64,000 bases of DNA from JANNSX01 sp046348995 (GCA_046348995.1 JAXMDB010000013.1:59632-123631), one strand, 5' to 3'; shown: positions 56,501 through 63,508, counted from the first letter of the stretch. A program made the numbers and translations. Notes: a model not told the origin generated them from the letters alone.

Positions 56501-57056
56501 TGCCGCCGGTGCCTTCGATCACGACCACGTCGTCGGTGAGCGCAACGCCCGGGAAACCCGCCGCCTCGAACGCATCCTCATGCGCCGACTTGTGCCCGAT
56601 CTCGATCGTCGTCGCGAGCGTGTGGTCGACGCCGGCCAGCACGGTGTCGTGTCCGAAGGTCAGACTGTTCTGGCCGCCATCGAGGAAATCGTTGCCTATC
56701 TGAGCCGCCGAGACACCCGCGCCATCGCCGACGAGACTATCGTCGCCCGCCATGCCTTGCAGCACGTCGCTGCCGCCGCCACCCGTCAGACGGTCGTTGT
56801 AGGCGAACGCACCCAACCCCGTGACGCTGTCGCCCCGAATGATCTCGCGCAGATAGGTGCCCGTGATCGTCTCGACATCGCCGCCACCGAGCAGCGAGCC
56901 GTTGTCCGAGCCGTAGAGATATTCGACCGGCGCTTTGTCGGCCGTGACGCCGGCCGCTTGGAATGAGCTCGCAATCCGCAGATAGTCGTCGCGCGTCAGG
57001 AGCAGGCCGCCGCCATAGAAACTCTCGGTATCGAATACAGTGGCAATCCCGATCAA
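47592..57056 (-). CDS. Giant RTX/cadherin-repeat surface protein (main open frame)
   Basis: The frame gives 3,154 residues. In order (approximate): the end of a protease domain and linker (1-90); short RTX blocks (93-115 and 320-345); a region shared with the two truncated genes upstream (20-275); an EF-hand-like D-L-D-G-D-G and D-S-N-G-D-G part (500-620); seven repeats of the haemolysin-related kind ending F-A-D-G-T-V-W (1030-1920); RTX nonapeptides (1935-2205); six cadherin-like repeats opening N-E-A-P-x-G (2270-2865); more RTX (2870-3075); and a T1SS-type C terminus. The frame starts inside a protease domain continued upstream in shifted frames (57053-57722). It is probably a secreted Ca2+-binding adhesin/protease; no type I export genes are in the window. 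Confidence 0.9.
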   Translation of the reverse strand: MIGIATVFDTESFYGGGLLLTRDDYLRIASSFQAAGVTADKAPVEYLYGSDNGSLLGGGDVETITGTYLREIIRGDSVTGLGAFAYNDRLTGGGGSDVLQGMAGDDSLVGDGAGVSAAQIGNDFLDGGQNSLTFGHDTVLAGVDHTLATTIEIGHKSAHEDAFEAAGFPGVALTDDVVVIEGTGGTDFVRYVETISLVKSGSDTTTDTLKLYAFDAAALGQLETIDLAGGLDVIDLGSLASGMSVTLDSEARYTLARMDGGDGELVVWNANSIVGTGFKDKLQGGHLPANEYIELTSGAPAASGPPSSGFAAILDGGGGDDIITGGKAQTLLIGGNGNDVLASNGKLSRIEAGADNDTIKRSAAGTAIYTGEGIDTVFLAGNTGIMDASADDKIFASDTFQLFGGYRWSDSESLWGRGLGGFRYSKTLAGELAIEAPIDRDSGAMTYIAGYQDGFSGGERTANLTVFEILSDTFSIGEDAKAHGQVAKAAAVFYAIWKSMTGTPWKPGVDPLVLDLDGDGLELVAQSNTSPSFDLDNDSFAELTGWVGRDDGLLVRDLDGDGAITTAAELFAGPGAQGFAALSLLDSNGDGRVDALDPSFAGLRVWRDRDGDAVVDAGELSTLAAAGIREIGTAATPDGGSIANNALLSTGSFIRADGTAGLAGSVVFTLDQSQTTYLGNTTPSAAALALPELKGYGDLPSLRIAMTEHAELASLAQSIVPALTGHDLAALRAQATPLLAAWAAAYGHTADSVAMLVDVVAGKPVVLDYAYLSETDGHWVLASGRTIVDGNGEEIEAPTLADVLAQDPQGHQWRVLSGGERAFVEAQFASEIPIGTGATSDDDAREGLAGLLELAIERLDTAAVRLLVQGPLHDIYFANLRYDAAADRFVATTDAQLAPTFEAILAHLPSGAAAALSDLAHWKDVLFTLIGDFDRGAAHLQVTYDFLFANLVAGFESLGEALPISLTEAAGALGLPADRIVTDGGSGVLPGAIQGEIYYLDAGDDHATGGSGKDVYVVGRNFGNDTIDDHENPLNGSPDLLRFASLKSRDVSAAREGTDLVLTDTSTGDTLRIVKQFEGGEAAHQLAGFRPNNGVEEIAFADGVVWDRLDMSRAVSKPSDSNDSLSGSDGQDLLDGGKGNDILSGGDDADIYVFRRGYGQDTIDEHRTDLTITGPDYVDLAGIDIDGVTFFRDEGSRDLTISIIGTTDTLTILDQFHGLYTVLLGVQVVDQIEALAFNDGLRLYASDIMDRLIEQATTAGDDRIFGFYRADELDGGRGNDYLSGGDDGDLYHWGKGVGSDIIQDRLTDQNTESRRDSLELGGGLTGADIVFTREGRSDDVVLRIATGETLTIIDQFKTLHSGPFGQRWFDRIEDFVFSNGAQLDWEGVMARVLESGRTAGNDILYAFDHDDLIDGGSGDDQLFGLGGNDVYVFGRGYDHDTIDEAVSELLIGQFDIVRFTADVTEGDIRLVRGADQADLDIVISGTSDLLTIRDTFFNASSLAIDFVEELHFADGTVLDLETIKTRLLASERTAGNDLVRGFDDRADVLDGGAGNDRLEGFNGNDTYVFGRGYGADTILDKGTIVGGGDHDEVAFGPGVLASDIRLERQGDNLLVRIQGTADQLLIENMFYQAFEWYRIETFRFADGTVWSFSDIQDRLLIGTPGDDTLDGFNRPDVLDGKAGNDLLTGRDGDDTYLFGIGYGHDTIHDKVYGAGASNYDTVVFGAGILPGDLAFSSSGNDLTITLPSGDTLTILQQLKSSLPFNRVEEFRFANGTVWDLTQILAHAGNHTGTSGDDTILGGNGNERFEGLAGNDYLAGDAGSDAYVYSRGDGNDVIYDYGTGTDRIFFQDGILPGDVVILRIPTGVADQNDILIEIAGDAAGSIFVDEELALASGLYGIEEIVFADGTIWSRAEIVSRSFYRTTEGPDDIRSGNDPDVISGLGGDDIIQGNAGADILHGNAGDDTLRGSGENDTLYGDEGNDTLDGGDNIDTLYGGDGNDTLIGGGNNDIIYGEAGDDVFVHGIGNDLFDGGAGNDTADYSASSTARTINLATGATGEDTLVNVERLITGSGADQLTGDAAANELISNGGIDVLHGGGGNDILRGGSGNDQLFGDDGDDLLVDEAGVDTFNGGSGSDTLDVSVSGSAQIIAMAAGAGVTAGGESFTGIENLVTGAGNDQLAGDAADNAFSAGAGNDTLTGGLGNDRLDGGAGTDTAHFSGQFADYRIATLADGSLEVADQRAGGDGTDVLINIETLVFANVTKSYADVVNQAPVGIAVSATSIPETAVGGTLVGLLSATDPNGAGDIAGFTLVGGGASPFEIVGNELRLKAGAALDFETASAYPVTVRVTDRSGATLDRPFTIGVTNVNEAPTGVTVTGGEISEDAAPGTVAAQLAAIDPDHGDTHSFALAAGYDGPFEIVGDEIRLRVGATLDSETAGTVSVPVVVTDAGGLLLSTSVTIHVGDANDRPTGLDVVGGVVAEDLSGGGLVAVLAGHDPDVGDTLQYALPANYDGPFEIAGNEIRLKAGAHLDFEASATHVLDVLVTDSGGLSLSVPILVSVTNVNEAPAGVIVDGGEISESAMPGAVAARLTGVDPDAGDTTSIAVDPDYAGPFELVGDELRLKAGAVLDRELVTAYAVPILVTDAGGLTSGTSVTITVTDVNEAPDGLEVSGGVVAEGLGGGSVVALLTGHDPDAGDSLTYALPTSYAGPFEIAGNEIRLKAGASLDHEAAGQHVLTVTTSDAGGLSRSDAVTITVTNVNEAPTSLGVTGGTVAENAVAGTVVARLAGTDPDAGDSLTYALPASYAGPFEIVGDEIRIKAGASLDFETQPSHALQVTVRDAGGLAITSTVLVTITDVPEGSGATAGPDVLYGTSAADIIDGLAGNDWISGGGGSDRLSGSAGADTIFGNDGSDVIDGGSGADTLTGGAGADTIEGDSGDDTIASGEGADILLGGGGDDAIDGGSGADEAWGGVGDDAIAGQAGDDVLFGNEGDDLIQGGAGADLLYGGEGADRLFGDAGADTLLGGIGDDFLIGAAGDDWLRGEAGDDRIEGGAGADRIEGGAGSDRLIGGGGNDTILTGAGADTIVFTRNSGDEIVTDFENNVDTLEIAGVAFGALSIAAVSGGTMISVGGSSVMLTGIAVRDVYDDIMLV

Positions 57057-57722
57057 AACCTGAGCGCCCGTCTCGGGATCGATGGTCCAGACACCGCTGC
57101 CGCTTTGACTCGAGTGGATTTCGAGACCACGAGAAACTCCGCCCCAATTTGTGACGGGTCGCCTGTAGTCAGCGTGTCGGATGTCCTATAGAGTACTTGT
57201 CCGGAGTACTCCGCTTCTCCAGCCTGTGTTGATCTCGGGTATCCTGCAGATTCGACCTCCACGCCGCTCCAATGCTCAGCAACTGCGGCATCCGTTCCCC
57301 AGGCTATGCCCAGGCTCATCGACAGATCGCTGTGCGTGATCGCGGGCGCGTTCAACACTACGATGTCAGATGGATTGAAGCTGCCTTCGCCTGTCGGCGC
57401 GAAGTCCCTGATGAAGTCGAAATATGTTGGCAGGACGAGGTCCGCGCCCACAGGCATCGCCCGCCACGTCGAAGGGCGTAGTTGCAGCCGCGCCCATCGC
57501 TGCCCCAACGTCGACCTGACCGACGTACGCACGCAGAGCAGGTTCGTTGCCGATCAAATAATATACAATGTGTGCAGCAGTCAGAACTTGATGAGGACCA
57601 ATGTATGTTCCGGTGCCATCGAGTCCGCGCTCCTGTCCGCTCGGCAACGGGACAATTTTGACAATCTTCGCGATCGACGCGAGATCGGGTGAACTCGGAT
57701 TGGCAATGGCAAACTCGGACAT
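57053..57722 (-). pseudogene. Frameshifted N-terminal protease domain of the giant RTX gene
   Basis: ATG 57722 (AGGAG 7 nt upstream, 18 nt after the membrane gene) opens M-S-E-F-A-I-A-N with the His motif V-L-T-A-A-H. Near 57450-57470 homology jumps to another frame carrying the Asp region F-N-P-S-D-I-V-V-L and A-G-Y-P. Near 57150-57183 it returns to the first frame, where S-Q-S-G-S-G-V-W supplies the Ser, and runs into the giant frame. The two shifts cancel, since start and end share one frame. Repaired, the protein would have about 3,376 residues. The shifts may be real or sequencing errors. Confidence 0.82.
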
Positions 57723-57740
57723 CGTCCGCTCCTAACTATT

Positions 57741-58598
57741 TCAATCCCACTTCGTCTTCATGCATTGGCCGGGATAGCGATGTTCAGGCGGCAAACCGGG
57801 GCCCGGTGTGCCGGAGTAATACTCCTCGAGACTAAGTGAGTTCGGACTGGGATTGGGAAACGGCAGTGTACCGGTCCACCATAGTATGCACCACCTTGGG
57901 ATCGAATGAGAGCCGCAGCTAACCCGGCGGATTGAATTGCCTTCGCCATTCCGACGCTGCCAGCATCGGGCTCGCGCGCTGCTCCGCTCGTCCCAGGTGC
58001 CTTGGGGCTGCATGGCCACGAACTCTTCGAAGTCTGCACTCTCTGCTCGGGTACGACAAAACCACCGTTTATCCGTCCAAGCCGTGCACCACGGATGATC
58101 GAACGCGAGCAGGTCCTCGATCGTCGGATCGGCCGGGTTCGGCCACGGTCCGCTCTGCTTCCAGTACTGAGCCCAGGCGTACCAGTACCCTTCAACCAGC
58201 GGACCAAAGGAGATAACTCCCACGAGCGTCACTATGCTCAGCAGGATCGGCCGACGTGCGGTGAAAAGCCCGAATCGATCCGCCATCAGCGCCGCGAAGA
58301 TGAGCACACCAGCGACAACGTAGTAGGCCGCGTCGTCGTCGATCTGGGGCCGGTTGATCAGCGCGAGCACTCCGAGCGCGACAGTCGCCGCGACGCAGAG
58401 CACGAGGCCCCAGCTCAGGCCCTGGGGCTTGAGGTCGGCAGCGGCACGGAGCACATATTCGGCGCGGCCTGCGGCGGCAGCCACCTTCGCGAGCTTGCCC
58501 GAGGATGATGGCGCGGCGGCGCTTCGACGGCCGAACGCCGGACTCTCCGAGCGCCGCACCTTCTCCACGTTCTCCCCGGCCTCGTCCTCACCCGACAT
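57741..58598 (-). CDS. Three-helix membrane protein A, Cys-rich outer domain (paired with giant RTX)
   Basis: The 285-residue protein begins M-S-G-E-D-E-A-G and has a cytoplasmic part with F-G-R-R-S-A-A-A-P. Three membrane helices (about 65-85, 90-110, 120-140) follow, then an outer domain with H-P-W-C-T-A-W, P-R-W-C-I-L-W and a final G-Q-C-M-K. ATG 58598 matches the M-S-G-x-D-E-A-G start of protein B; a GTG 15 nt upstream is possible. A stretch from P-L-V-E-G-Y-W-Y-A-W to D-H-P-W-C is nearly identical in protein D (63509 on). The family is unknown to me. The close spacing to the protease gene suggests a cognate partner. Confidence 0.8.
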   Translation of the reverse strand: MSGEDEAGENVEKVRRSESPAFGRRSAAAPSSSGKLAKVAAAAGRAEYVLRAAADLKPQGLSWGLVLCVAATVALGVLALINRPQIDDDAAYYVVAGVLIFAALMADRFGLFTARRPILLSIVTLVGVISFGPLVEGYWYAWAQYWKQSGPWPNPADPTIEDLLAFDHPWCTAWTDKRWFCRTRAESADFEEFVAMQPQGTWDERSSARARCWQRRNGEGNSIRRVSCGSHSIPRWCILWWTGTLPFPNPSPNSLSLEEYYSGTPGPGLPPEHRYPGQCMKTKWD

Positions 58599-58660
58599 CG
58601 GCGCCCAACTCACACGGCTATTGCCCAGTATCCTACACTAGGGCGCACAGAGAGCATGAC

Positions 58661-58695
58661 AACCAAAAATTGTAGAGACATCCGTTTGTCCACAG
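58661..58695 (-). promoter_or_regulatory. Conserved two-part motif upstream of membrane gene A
   Basis: On the + strand AACCAAAAATTG (58661) and TTGTCCACAG (58686) stand 25 bases apart, start to start. The same pair with the same spacing occurs at 61090/61115. It lies about 63 nt before the start of gene A, where a promoter would be. TTGTCCACA also differs from a DnaA box by one base. Confidence 0.42.
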
Positions 58696-58732
58696 ATGAT
58701 ATTTGCAACGACGGTTGACATCGCCCGGCGCC

Positions 58733-60124
58733 TTAAGCGGCCAGTTGATGCGCATAGTCATGGACCCGCCCGACCGCGGCCGCATCGAAGGCGTAGAGCT
58801 TCAGCGTGTCCGTGGTCGTATCCGACCCGGATTTGACGAGGCTGATGGTCTCGACGTTGCGCACGAAGTCCGTGCCGCCGGTGCCTTCGATCACGACCAC
58901 GTCGTCGGTGAGCGCAACGCCCGGGAAACCCGCCGCCTCGAACGCATCCTCATGCGCCGACTTGTGCCCGATCTCGATCGTCGTCGCGAGCGTGTGGTCG
59001 ACGCCGGCGAGGACGGTGTCGTTCTCGCCGAACAACAATCCACCACCCGTCCCGCCATCGAGAAAATCGTTGCCGAACTGGTCGTAGTTCGCGCCGCCTT
59101 CGGCGTCCGTCGATTCTCCGACACGATCTCCGTCGCCGATCAGGATGTCGTCGCCCGCGCCACCTTGAATGAGGTCGTGCGAGCCTTGCCCTTCGAGCTG
59201 ATCCTCACCCCCGAGCCCCCGGATCACATCGCGGCGGTAGGAGCCGGTGATGGTGTCGTTGCCGCTGAAAAGGAGAGATGAGGCCGCTCCCATCAAGTAG
59301 TTGAACGGCAACAAATGCACTTCGCCGTGATCGACGGACTCCATAGCCGACATAATTCGGAAGAAGTCCTCCGGCGTCAGCTGCGTACCGGCACTCACGC
59401 CGACCAGCTCGCTCAGATAGGTGGTCGACGTGTGAACGCCGGCAACGAGTTGATCCCCGGCCTCGCCGTCTGGACGAATAAAGACCGGGCCACCACTCAA
59501 GCCCCCGCCTGTCTCGATCGTATAGGCCAATCGATCTCCGTTGATGAACGGCACCGACAGCGTCGTACCAGTCGCCTCGAACAAGCGCTGACCGTCGAGA
59601 TCGCGCGGATCGCCACCGATTCTGGGATAGCCTGCGACTCGAACTTCCTCGCCGACTAGATCGGAGGCCTGCCAATACACGGTCAAACCGCTGAGGTTCT
59701 CAAGGTCGATCGCGACAGCCTGGCTCAACGGTACCAAGGCAAGGTCATTGGCGAGGGACTGGCTGTCGGGAAGATCGTATCCGCGCGGAAATACCGTCGC
59801 AGCCACTTCAGCGGCGTAACTCGCACCAGAGCCTTCATCGTATTCGATGTAGACGGTGATCACCGACGCGATGGCGCCTTGCTCAAGAACCCACGGCTCT
59901 CCAGATTCCGTGAACCCTGGAAGCCGCTGATCCTTGATGACATTATGAGCTGCAGTCAGAACAAAGCGATCGCCGATGAGTACTCCGGTGCCGTTCGGGA
60001 GCAAAGGCCCCTCTGCCGTCGTCTCACGCACCACGTTACCCAAGCTATTGAGCCAGGTAGTCTCGACACGAACAACTGAGGCCAGAGACTGATCCGAAGG
60101 GTACGCTTTGATGAGATCGCCCAA
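58733..60124 (-). CDS. Truncated serine protease-RTX protein, cassette 2
   Basis: The 463-residue protein has a trypsin-like domain with V-L-T-A-A-H (His), L-A-N-D-L-A-L-V-P-L (Asp) and G-G-G-L-S-G-G-P-V (Ser). Short RTX repeats follow (G-G-A-G-D-D-I-L-I-G-D-G), then a segment nearly identical to the giant protein that ends at T-L-K-L-Y-A-F-D-A-A-A, after which 13 unrelated residues precede the stop. It starts with TTG (60124), 6 nt after membrane gene B; AGGAG overlaps that gene's stop. There is no T1SS signal at its end, so export in this form is doubtful. Confidence 0.82.
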   Translation of the reverse strand: MGDLIKAYPSDQSLASVVRVETTWLNSLGNVVRETTAEGPLLPNGTGVLIGDRFVLTAAHNVIKDQRLPGFTESGEPWVLEQGAIASVITVYIEYDEGSGASYAAEVAATVFPRGYDLPDSQSLANDLALVPLSQAVAIDLENLSGLTVYWQASDLVGEEVRVAGYPRIGGDPRDLDGQRLFEATGTTLSVPFINGDRLAYTIETGGGLSGGPVFIRPDGEAGDQLVAGVHTSTTYLSELVGVSAGTQLTPEDFFRIMSAMESVDHGEVHLLPFNYLMGAASSLLFSGNDTITGSYRRDVIRGLGGEDQLEGQGSHDLIQGGAGDDILIGDGDRVGESTDAEGGANYDQFGNDFLDGGTGGGLLFGENDTVLAGVDHTLATTIEIGHKSAHEDAFEAAGFPGVALTDDVVVIEGTGGTDFVRNVETISLVKSGSDTTTDTLKLYAFDAAAVGRVHDYAHQLAA

Positions 60125-60130
60125 GTGATC

Positions 60131-61036
60131 CTACTCCTGGAAACCGCCCAGAATAACACCTGCACGTTCGAACACAGTGCTGGAACATTCTAGACTGTAT
60201 TGACGGCACGAATTTCCGACATTGTCGTCACACATCCACGGTGTACCGCCGTCGAGAGACATGGTGAGTTTCTCAATTGACATGGGCCAAATCGACCGTC
60301 TTTGCCAAAACATAGCAGCATCGCGCCACTGCAAACACCAAATCGGGGCTTGCCATTCGTTGCATTCGGGCCACCCCTTGGCCAGATCACCAGTTGAAGG
60401 GACTACATATCCCGACGGTTCCGTCCGTGCCCCGCATTCGGCGTTCCCGTCCCGACCCCGGCGACACCGTCCGTTGTCCCAGGCGACGCACCACGGATTG
60501 TCGTAGTCCTCGGCCCGCTCAACCGGCGCGATCTCAATCGGAATGCGACCGATCCCCAGACGCTGGTACTCGAGCGAGTACCAGCCGTAGAAGCCTCCGA
60601 ATGCCGCGAGCGGAACCACGGCGGCACCCGCCCAGGCCCACGCGCGCCGAAAGGTCAGCTGCCAAGCGAGGGCCATGCCCACAATCGCCAAGAGGAAGAG
60701 GAGCCAGGTCGAATTCGCCCAGAATGACGGCATGGGGTCGACGTGCCGCCATTGTGTATGCAGATCGAACAAGCTGTACCGGTAGTATTCCGGCATGATG
60801 AAGCTGCGACGGACCTGGTCGATCACCAGGAACACCACGATCGTGGCTGACGGTATGCGCCAGTCAAAGAGCTGCGCGAGCCGAGGCTTGGCGGGGCTCT
60901 TTGCGGACAGGCTCGCCTCATCACGGATCGGCTGCGGCGCAGCACCAGTACGGCGTCCGAAACGTCGTACCGAAGCGGGGCCGCCACGGACCCGCGTCCC
61001 CTCATCATCCCCGGCCTCGTCCCCACCTGACATCAT
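60131..61036 (-). CDS. Three-helix membrane protein B, Cys-rich outer domain (paired with cassette 2)
   Basis: The 301-residue protein (M-M-S-G-G-D-E-A-G start) has F-G-R-R-T-G-A-A-P in its cytoplasmic part, helices near 68-83, 110-130 and 134-158, and an outer domain with N-P-W-C-V-A-W, A-P-I-W-C-L-Q-W and several more Cys (C-R-R-G, A-E-C-G, W-M-C-D-D, N-S-C-R-Q, L-E-C-S). It shares layout and motifs with proteins A, C and D while most outer residues differ. Translation is probably coupled to the protease gene that follows after 6 nt. Confidence 0.8.
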   Translation of the reverse strand: MMSGGDEAGDDEGTRVRGGPASVRRFGRRTGAAPQPIRDEASLSAKSPAKPRLAQLFDWRIPSATIVVFLVIDQVRRSFIMPEYYRYSLFDLHTQWRHVDPMPSFWANSTWLLFLLAIVGMALAWQLTFRRAWAWAGAAVVPLAAFGGFYGWYSLEYQRLGIGRIPIEIAPVERAEDYDNPWCVAWDNGRCRRGRDGNAECGARTEPSGYVVPSTGDLAKGWPECNEWQAPIWCLQWRDAAMFWQRRSIWPMSIEKLTMSLDGGTPWMCDDNVGNSCRQYSLECSSTVFERAGVILGGFQE

Positions 61037-61089
61037 GTCACTTCTTTGTACAGATAATATCAGACATTAACCCGCATTCTGTCACCCGC

Positions 61090-61124
61090 AACCACAAATT
61101 GGGTGCGCACAAAGTTGTCCACAG
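61090..61124 (-). promoter_or_regulatory. Conserved two-part motif upstream of membrane gene B
   Basis: AACCACAAATTG (61090) and TTGTCCACAG (61115), 25 bases apart, repeat the motif pair found upstream of gene A. The pair lies about 55 nt before the start of gene B. Confidence 0.42.
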
Positions 61125-61205
61125 GTCGCATTAGGCCGCGAGTCGTTCGGCGCTCGATTTGATGAGGCTGCGAGCTCAGTGTCATCGATCGACGCAATCT
61201 GCAGA

Positions 61206-62048
61206 TCAGTCAGGATCCCATCTCTCCTCGAACCTGGCGCTGAACACGGTCTGCAAGCACCCGATCTTCTCCCGAGTGACCAGGCCCGGCATACATGGGT
61301 CAACAGGCACGCCATCGATCTCGCGGGTTAGGTTGACGACGTGCCCCACCCGGCTTTCCAAGCGACAGCCATTGCCCCAGACGAGACACCAGTAGGGCGC
61401 CTCGAGCTCAGTGCAGATCACCGCCCCCTGCTTTGCGCGACCCACCTTGCATTTCGTTTCCGACCCATCGCGCACGCACTCCTCGTCACCCGTCGTCCAA
61501 GCCTTGCACCAGGAGTGCGAGAACGCACTCGCCGGGAGTCCTGTTGGCGACTTAATGGGCCGGCCCTCGCCCAACAGATGGAAGTCGATGACATAGCTCA
61601 GCACGAAGGTACCAAGGGCCAATGCTGGAATGCCCGCGCCGACGATCCACGCCCCAGGCCGTTGCGCGATCAACCGGCCGATGATGCCGCTCGCAAGCGA
61701 AAGTCCCAGCAGGAGCCCGGCGACGTTGAGCCAAAACCAGATGAGATCGGCATTGCGGCTGGTCGGATTGAGACCGTAGCTCGGGTGCGGCCCAAACCAA
61801 AGTGCCACCACCCACAGCGTGCATGCGAGGCACCACAGCCCGAAGGGCGCTTGGAACAACCAACGTGAAATGGAGGACCAGACGCTCCGCGCTGGAACTT
61901 CGAGCTCCGGCGGAGGTATAGTGCTCTGCTGCTGTCCGAGCTTAGGCCGCAAGCGCACCTCCACCAGCGTAGTGACCGCAATGATCCCACGGTCGACGCA
62001 CGACCTGAAGGCAACCATCGAACCGCGCTTCAGCCTCTCGTGAGACAT
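61206..62048 (-). CDS. Three-helix membrane protein C, Cys-rich outer domain (no protease partner)
   Basis: The 280-residue protein has helices near 70-92, 105-128 and 136-155 and an outer domain with H-S-W-C-K-A-W, A-P-Y-W-C-L-V-W and further Cys. It clearly belongs with A, B and D. The N terminus differs from the M-S-G-x-D-E-A-G form. ATG 62048 lies just past the point where cassette 3 loses homology to the giant gene and overlaps the cassette's 3' end; 62063 is the other option. The next gene downstream is membrane gene B, so its protease partner seems lost. Confidence 0.72.
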   Translation of the reverse strand: MSHERLKRGSMVAFRSCVDRGIIAVTTLVEVRLRPKLGQQQSTIPPPELEVPARSVWSSISRWLFQAPFGLWCLACTLWVVALWFGPHPSYGLNPTSRNADLIWFWLNVAGLLLGLSLASGIIGRLIAQRPGAWIVGAGIPALALGTFVLSYVIDFHLLGEGRPIKSPTGLPASAFSHSWCKAWTTGDEECVRDGSETKCKVGRAKQGAVICTELEAPYWCLVWGNGCRLESRVGHVVNLTREIDGVPVDPCMPGLVTREKIGCLQTVFSARFEERWDPD

Positions 62049-63504
62049 CAAGTGGCGTGGCAATGGAGTTGGCGTTCCAGACGACGAGCTGGCCCTCGCC
62101 GCCGTCCATGCGGGTGAGGGTATAGCGCGCCTCGCTGTCGAGGGTGACGCTCATGCCAGAGGCGAGGCTGCCCAGATCGATGACGTCGAGACCGCCGGCC
62201 AAGTCGATCATCTCGAGCTGGCCGAGCGCGGCCGCATCGAAGGCGTAGAGCTTCAGCGTGTCCGTGGTCGTATCGGAACCCGATTTGACGAGGCTGATGG
62301 TCTCGACGTTGCGCACGAAATCCGTGCCGCCCGTGCCTTCGAGCACCACCACGTCGTCGGTGAGCGCAACGCCCGGAAAGCCCGCCACGTCGAACGCATC
62401 CTCATGCGCCGACTTGTGCCCGATCTCGATCGTCGTCGCGAGCGTGTGGTCGACGCCGGCCAGCACGGTGTCTTGACCAAAGGTCAGGGTGTTCTGACCG
62501 CCATCGAGGAAATCGTTGCCGATCTGAGCGCCCGAAACACCCGCGCCGTCTCCGACGAGACTATCGTCGCCCGCCATCCCCTGCAGGACATCGCTGCCGC
62601 CACCACCCGTCAGATGGTCGTTGCCAGCGAACAGGCCGAAGCTGGTGACACTATCGCCACGAATGATCTCGCGCAGATAGGTGCCCGTGATCGTCTCGAC
62701 CTCGCCGCCGACGAGCAGGCCGCCGTTGTCGGAGCCGTAGAGGTATTCGATGGGAGCTTGTTCGGCCGTGACGCCGGAGGCTTCGAAAGCGGCGGAGATC
62801 TGGAGATAGTCACCCGGAGACAGTAGCAAACTGCCGCCCACGTGGTTGCCCGCTTTGGTACTGAGAATTCCTATCGCAACTTGAGCCTGGGTGTCCGGAT
62901 CTATGATCCAGACGCCACTTCCGCTCTGACCTTCATACGAGGTAAGGCCAAGCGCACGATAATCTACGAGCGTCGTCAGGTTTCCGGTGGTTTGATAGAG
63001 CACGCGGCTGTCATAAGGCGCCTCGCCAGGAAAGCCTGCCGAAATCGCCTGTACGCCGTCAAGAACATCCGCAGACCAAGACACGCCAATGCTCATTGGC
63101 TGCTGCCCGTGATTGAAACTCACGTCGGTCAGCAAGGCTATATCTGTCGGGTCAAAATTCGCGGCAGGATCGCTTGAGTAACCTCGAAAGGGATCTATTG
63201 AGTCCCTGCCTAACTCACTGACAGATGCCGGCATTTGCGTGTCATCGGGGAGCAGAAGACCTGCATCGGCAATAGCGCGCGCATCAGCGCCTGGCCCCGC
63301 GTAGATGAGTTCAGATCGAACCCGGCCTACCTCGTAGAACAAGACATGACCGGCTGTTAGCACTTGGTGAGGGCCAATGAACAAACCGCTCCCGGCGGAG
63401 GCAGAAACAGACCCATCAACCAGTGGCAACTTCAATACAAATGCTACGGAGCGATACCCCGCCAGCGTGGCATAACCTGCTGTAAATCTGCCATCGTCGG
63501 TCAC
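61942..63504 (-). CDS. Truncated serine protease-RTX protein, cassette 3
   Basis: The 520-residue protein has a V8/glutamyl-endopeptidase-like domain: V-L-T-A-G-H (His), F-D-P-T-D-I-A-L-L (Asp) and G-Q-S-G-S-G-V-W (Ser). A long segment (about residues 228-481) is nearly identical to the giant protein, including Y-L-Y-G-S-D-N-G, G-S-D-V-L-Q-G-M-A-G-D-D and V-V-W-N-A-N-S-I. After N-S-I (about 62063) the sequence is unrelated for 40 residues and ends antisense-free over the start of membrane gene C. It starts with GTG (63504), 4 nt after membrane gene D, and lacks a T1SS end. Confidence 0.82.
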   Translation of the reverse strand: MTDDGRFTAGYATLAGYRSVAFVLKLPLVDGSVSASAGSGLFIGPHQVLTAGHVLFYEVGRVRSELIYAGPGADARAIADAGLLLPDDTQMPASVSELGRDSIDPFRGYSSDPAANFDPTDIALLTDVSFNHGQQPMSIGVSWSADVLDGVQAISAGFPGEAPYDSRVLYQTTGNLTTLVDYRALGLTSYEGQSGSGVWIIDPDTQAQVAIGILSTKAGNHVGGSLLLSPGDYLQISAAFEASGVTAEQAPIEYLYGSDNGGLLVGGEVETITGTYLREIIRGDSVTSFGLFAGNDHLTGGGGSDVLQGMAGDDSLVGDGAGVSGAQIGNDFLDGGQNTLTFGQDTVLAGVDHTLATTIEIGHKSAHEDAFDVAGFPGVALTDDVVVLEGTGGTDFVRNVETISLVKSGSDTTTDTLKLYAFDAAALGQLEMIDLAGGLDVIDLGSLASGMSVTLDSEARYTLTRMDGGEGQLVVWNANSIATPLDVSREAEARFDGCLQVVRRPWDHCGHYAGGGALAA

Positions 63505-63508
63505 ACTT

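Noticed and set aside
61942..63504. Cassette 3 as a complete, independently secreted protease
   Set aside because: Its last 40 residues are unrelated to RTX ends and arise by reading across the start of membrane gene C. No T1SS-type C terminus is present. Activity inside the periplasm by another route cannot be excluded.
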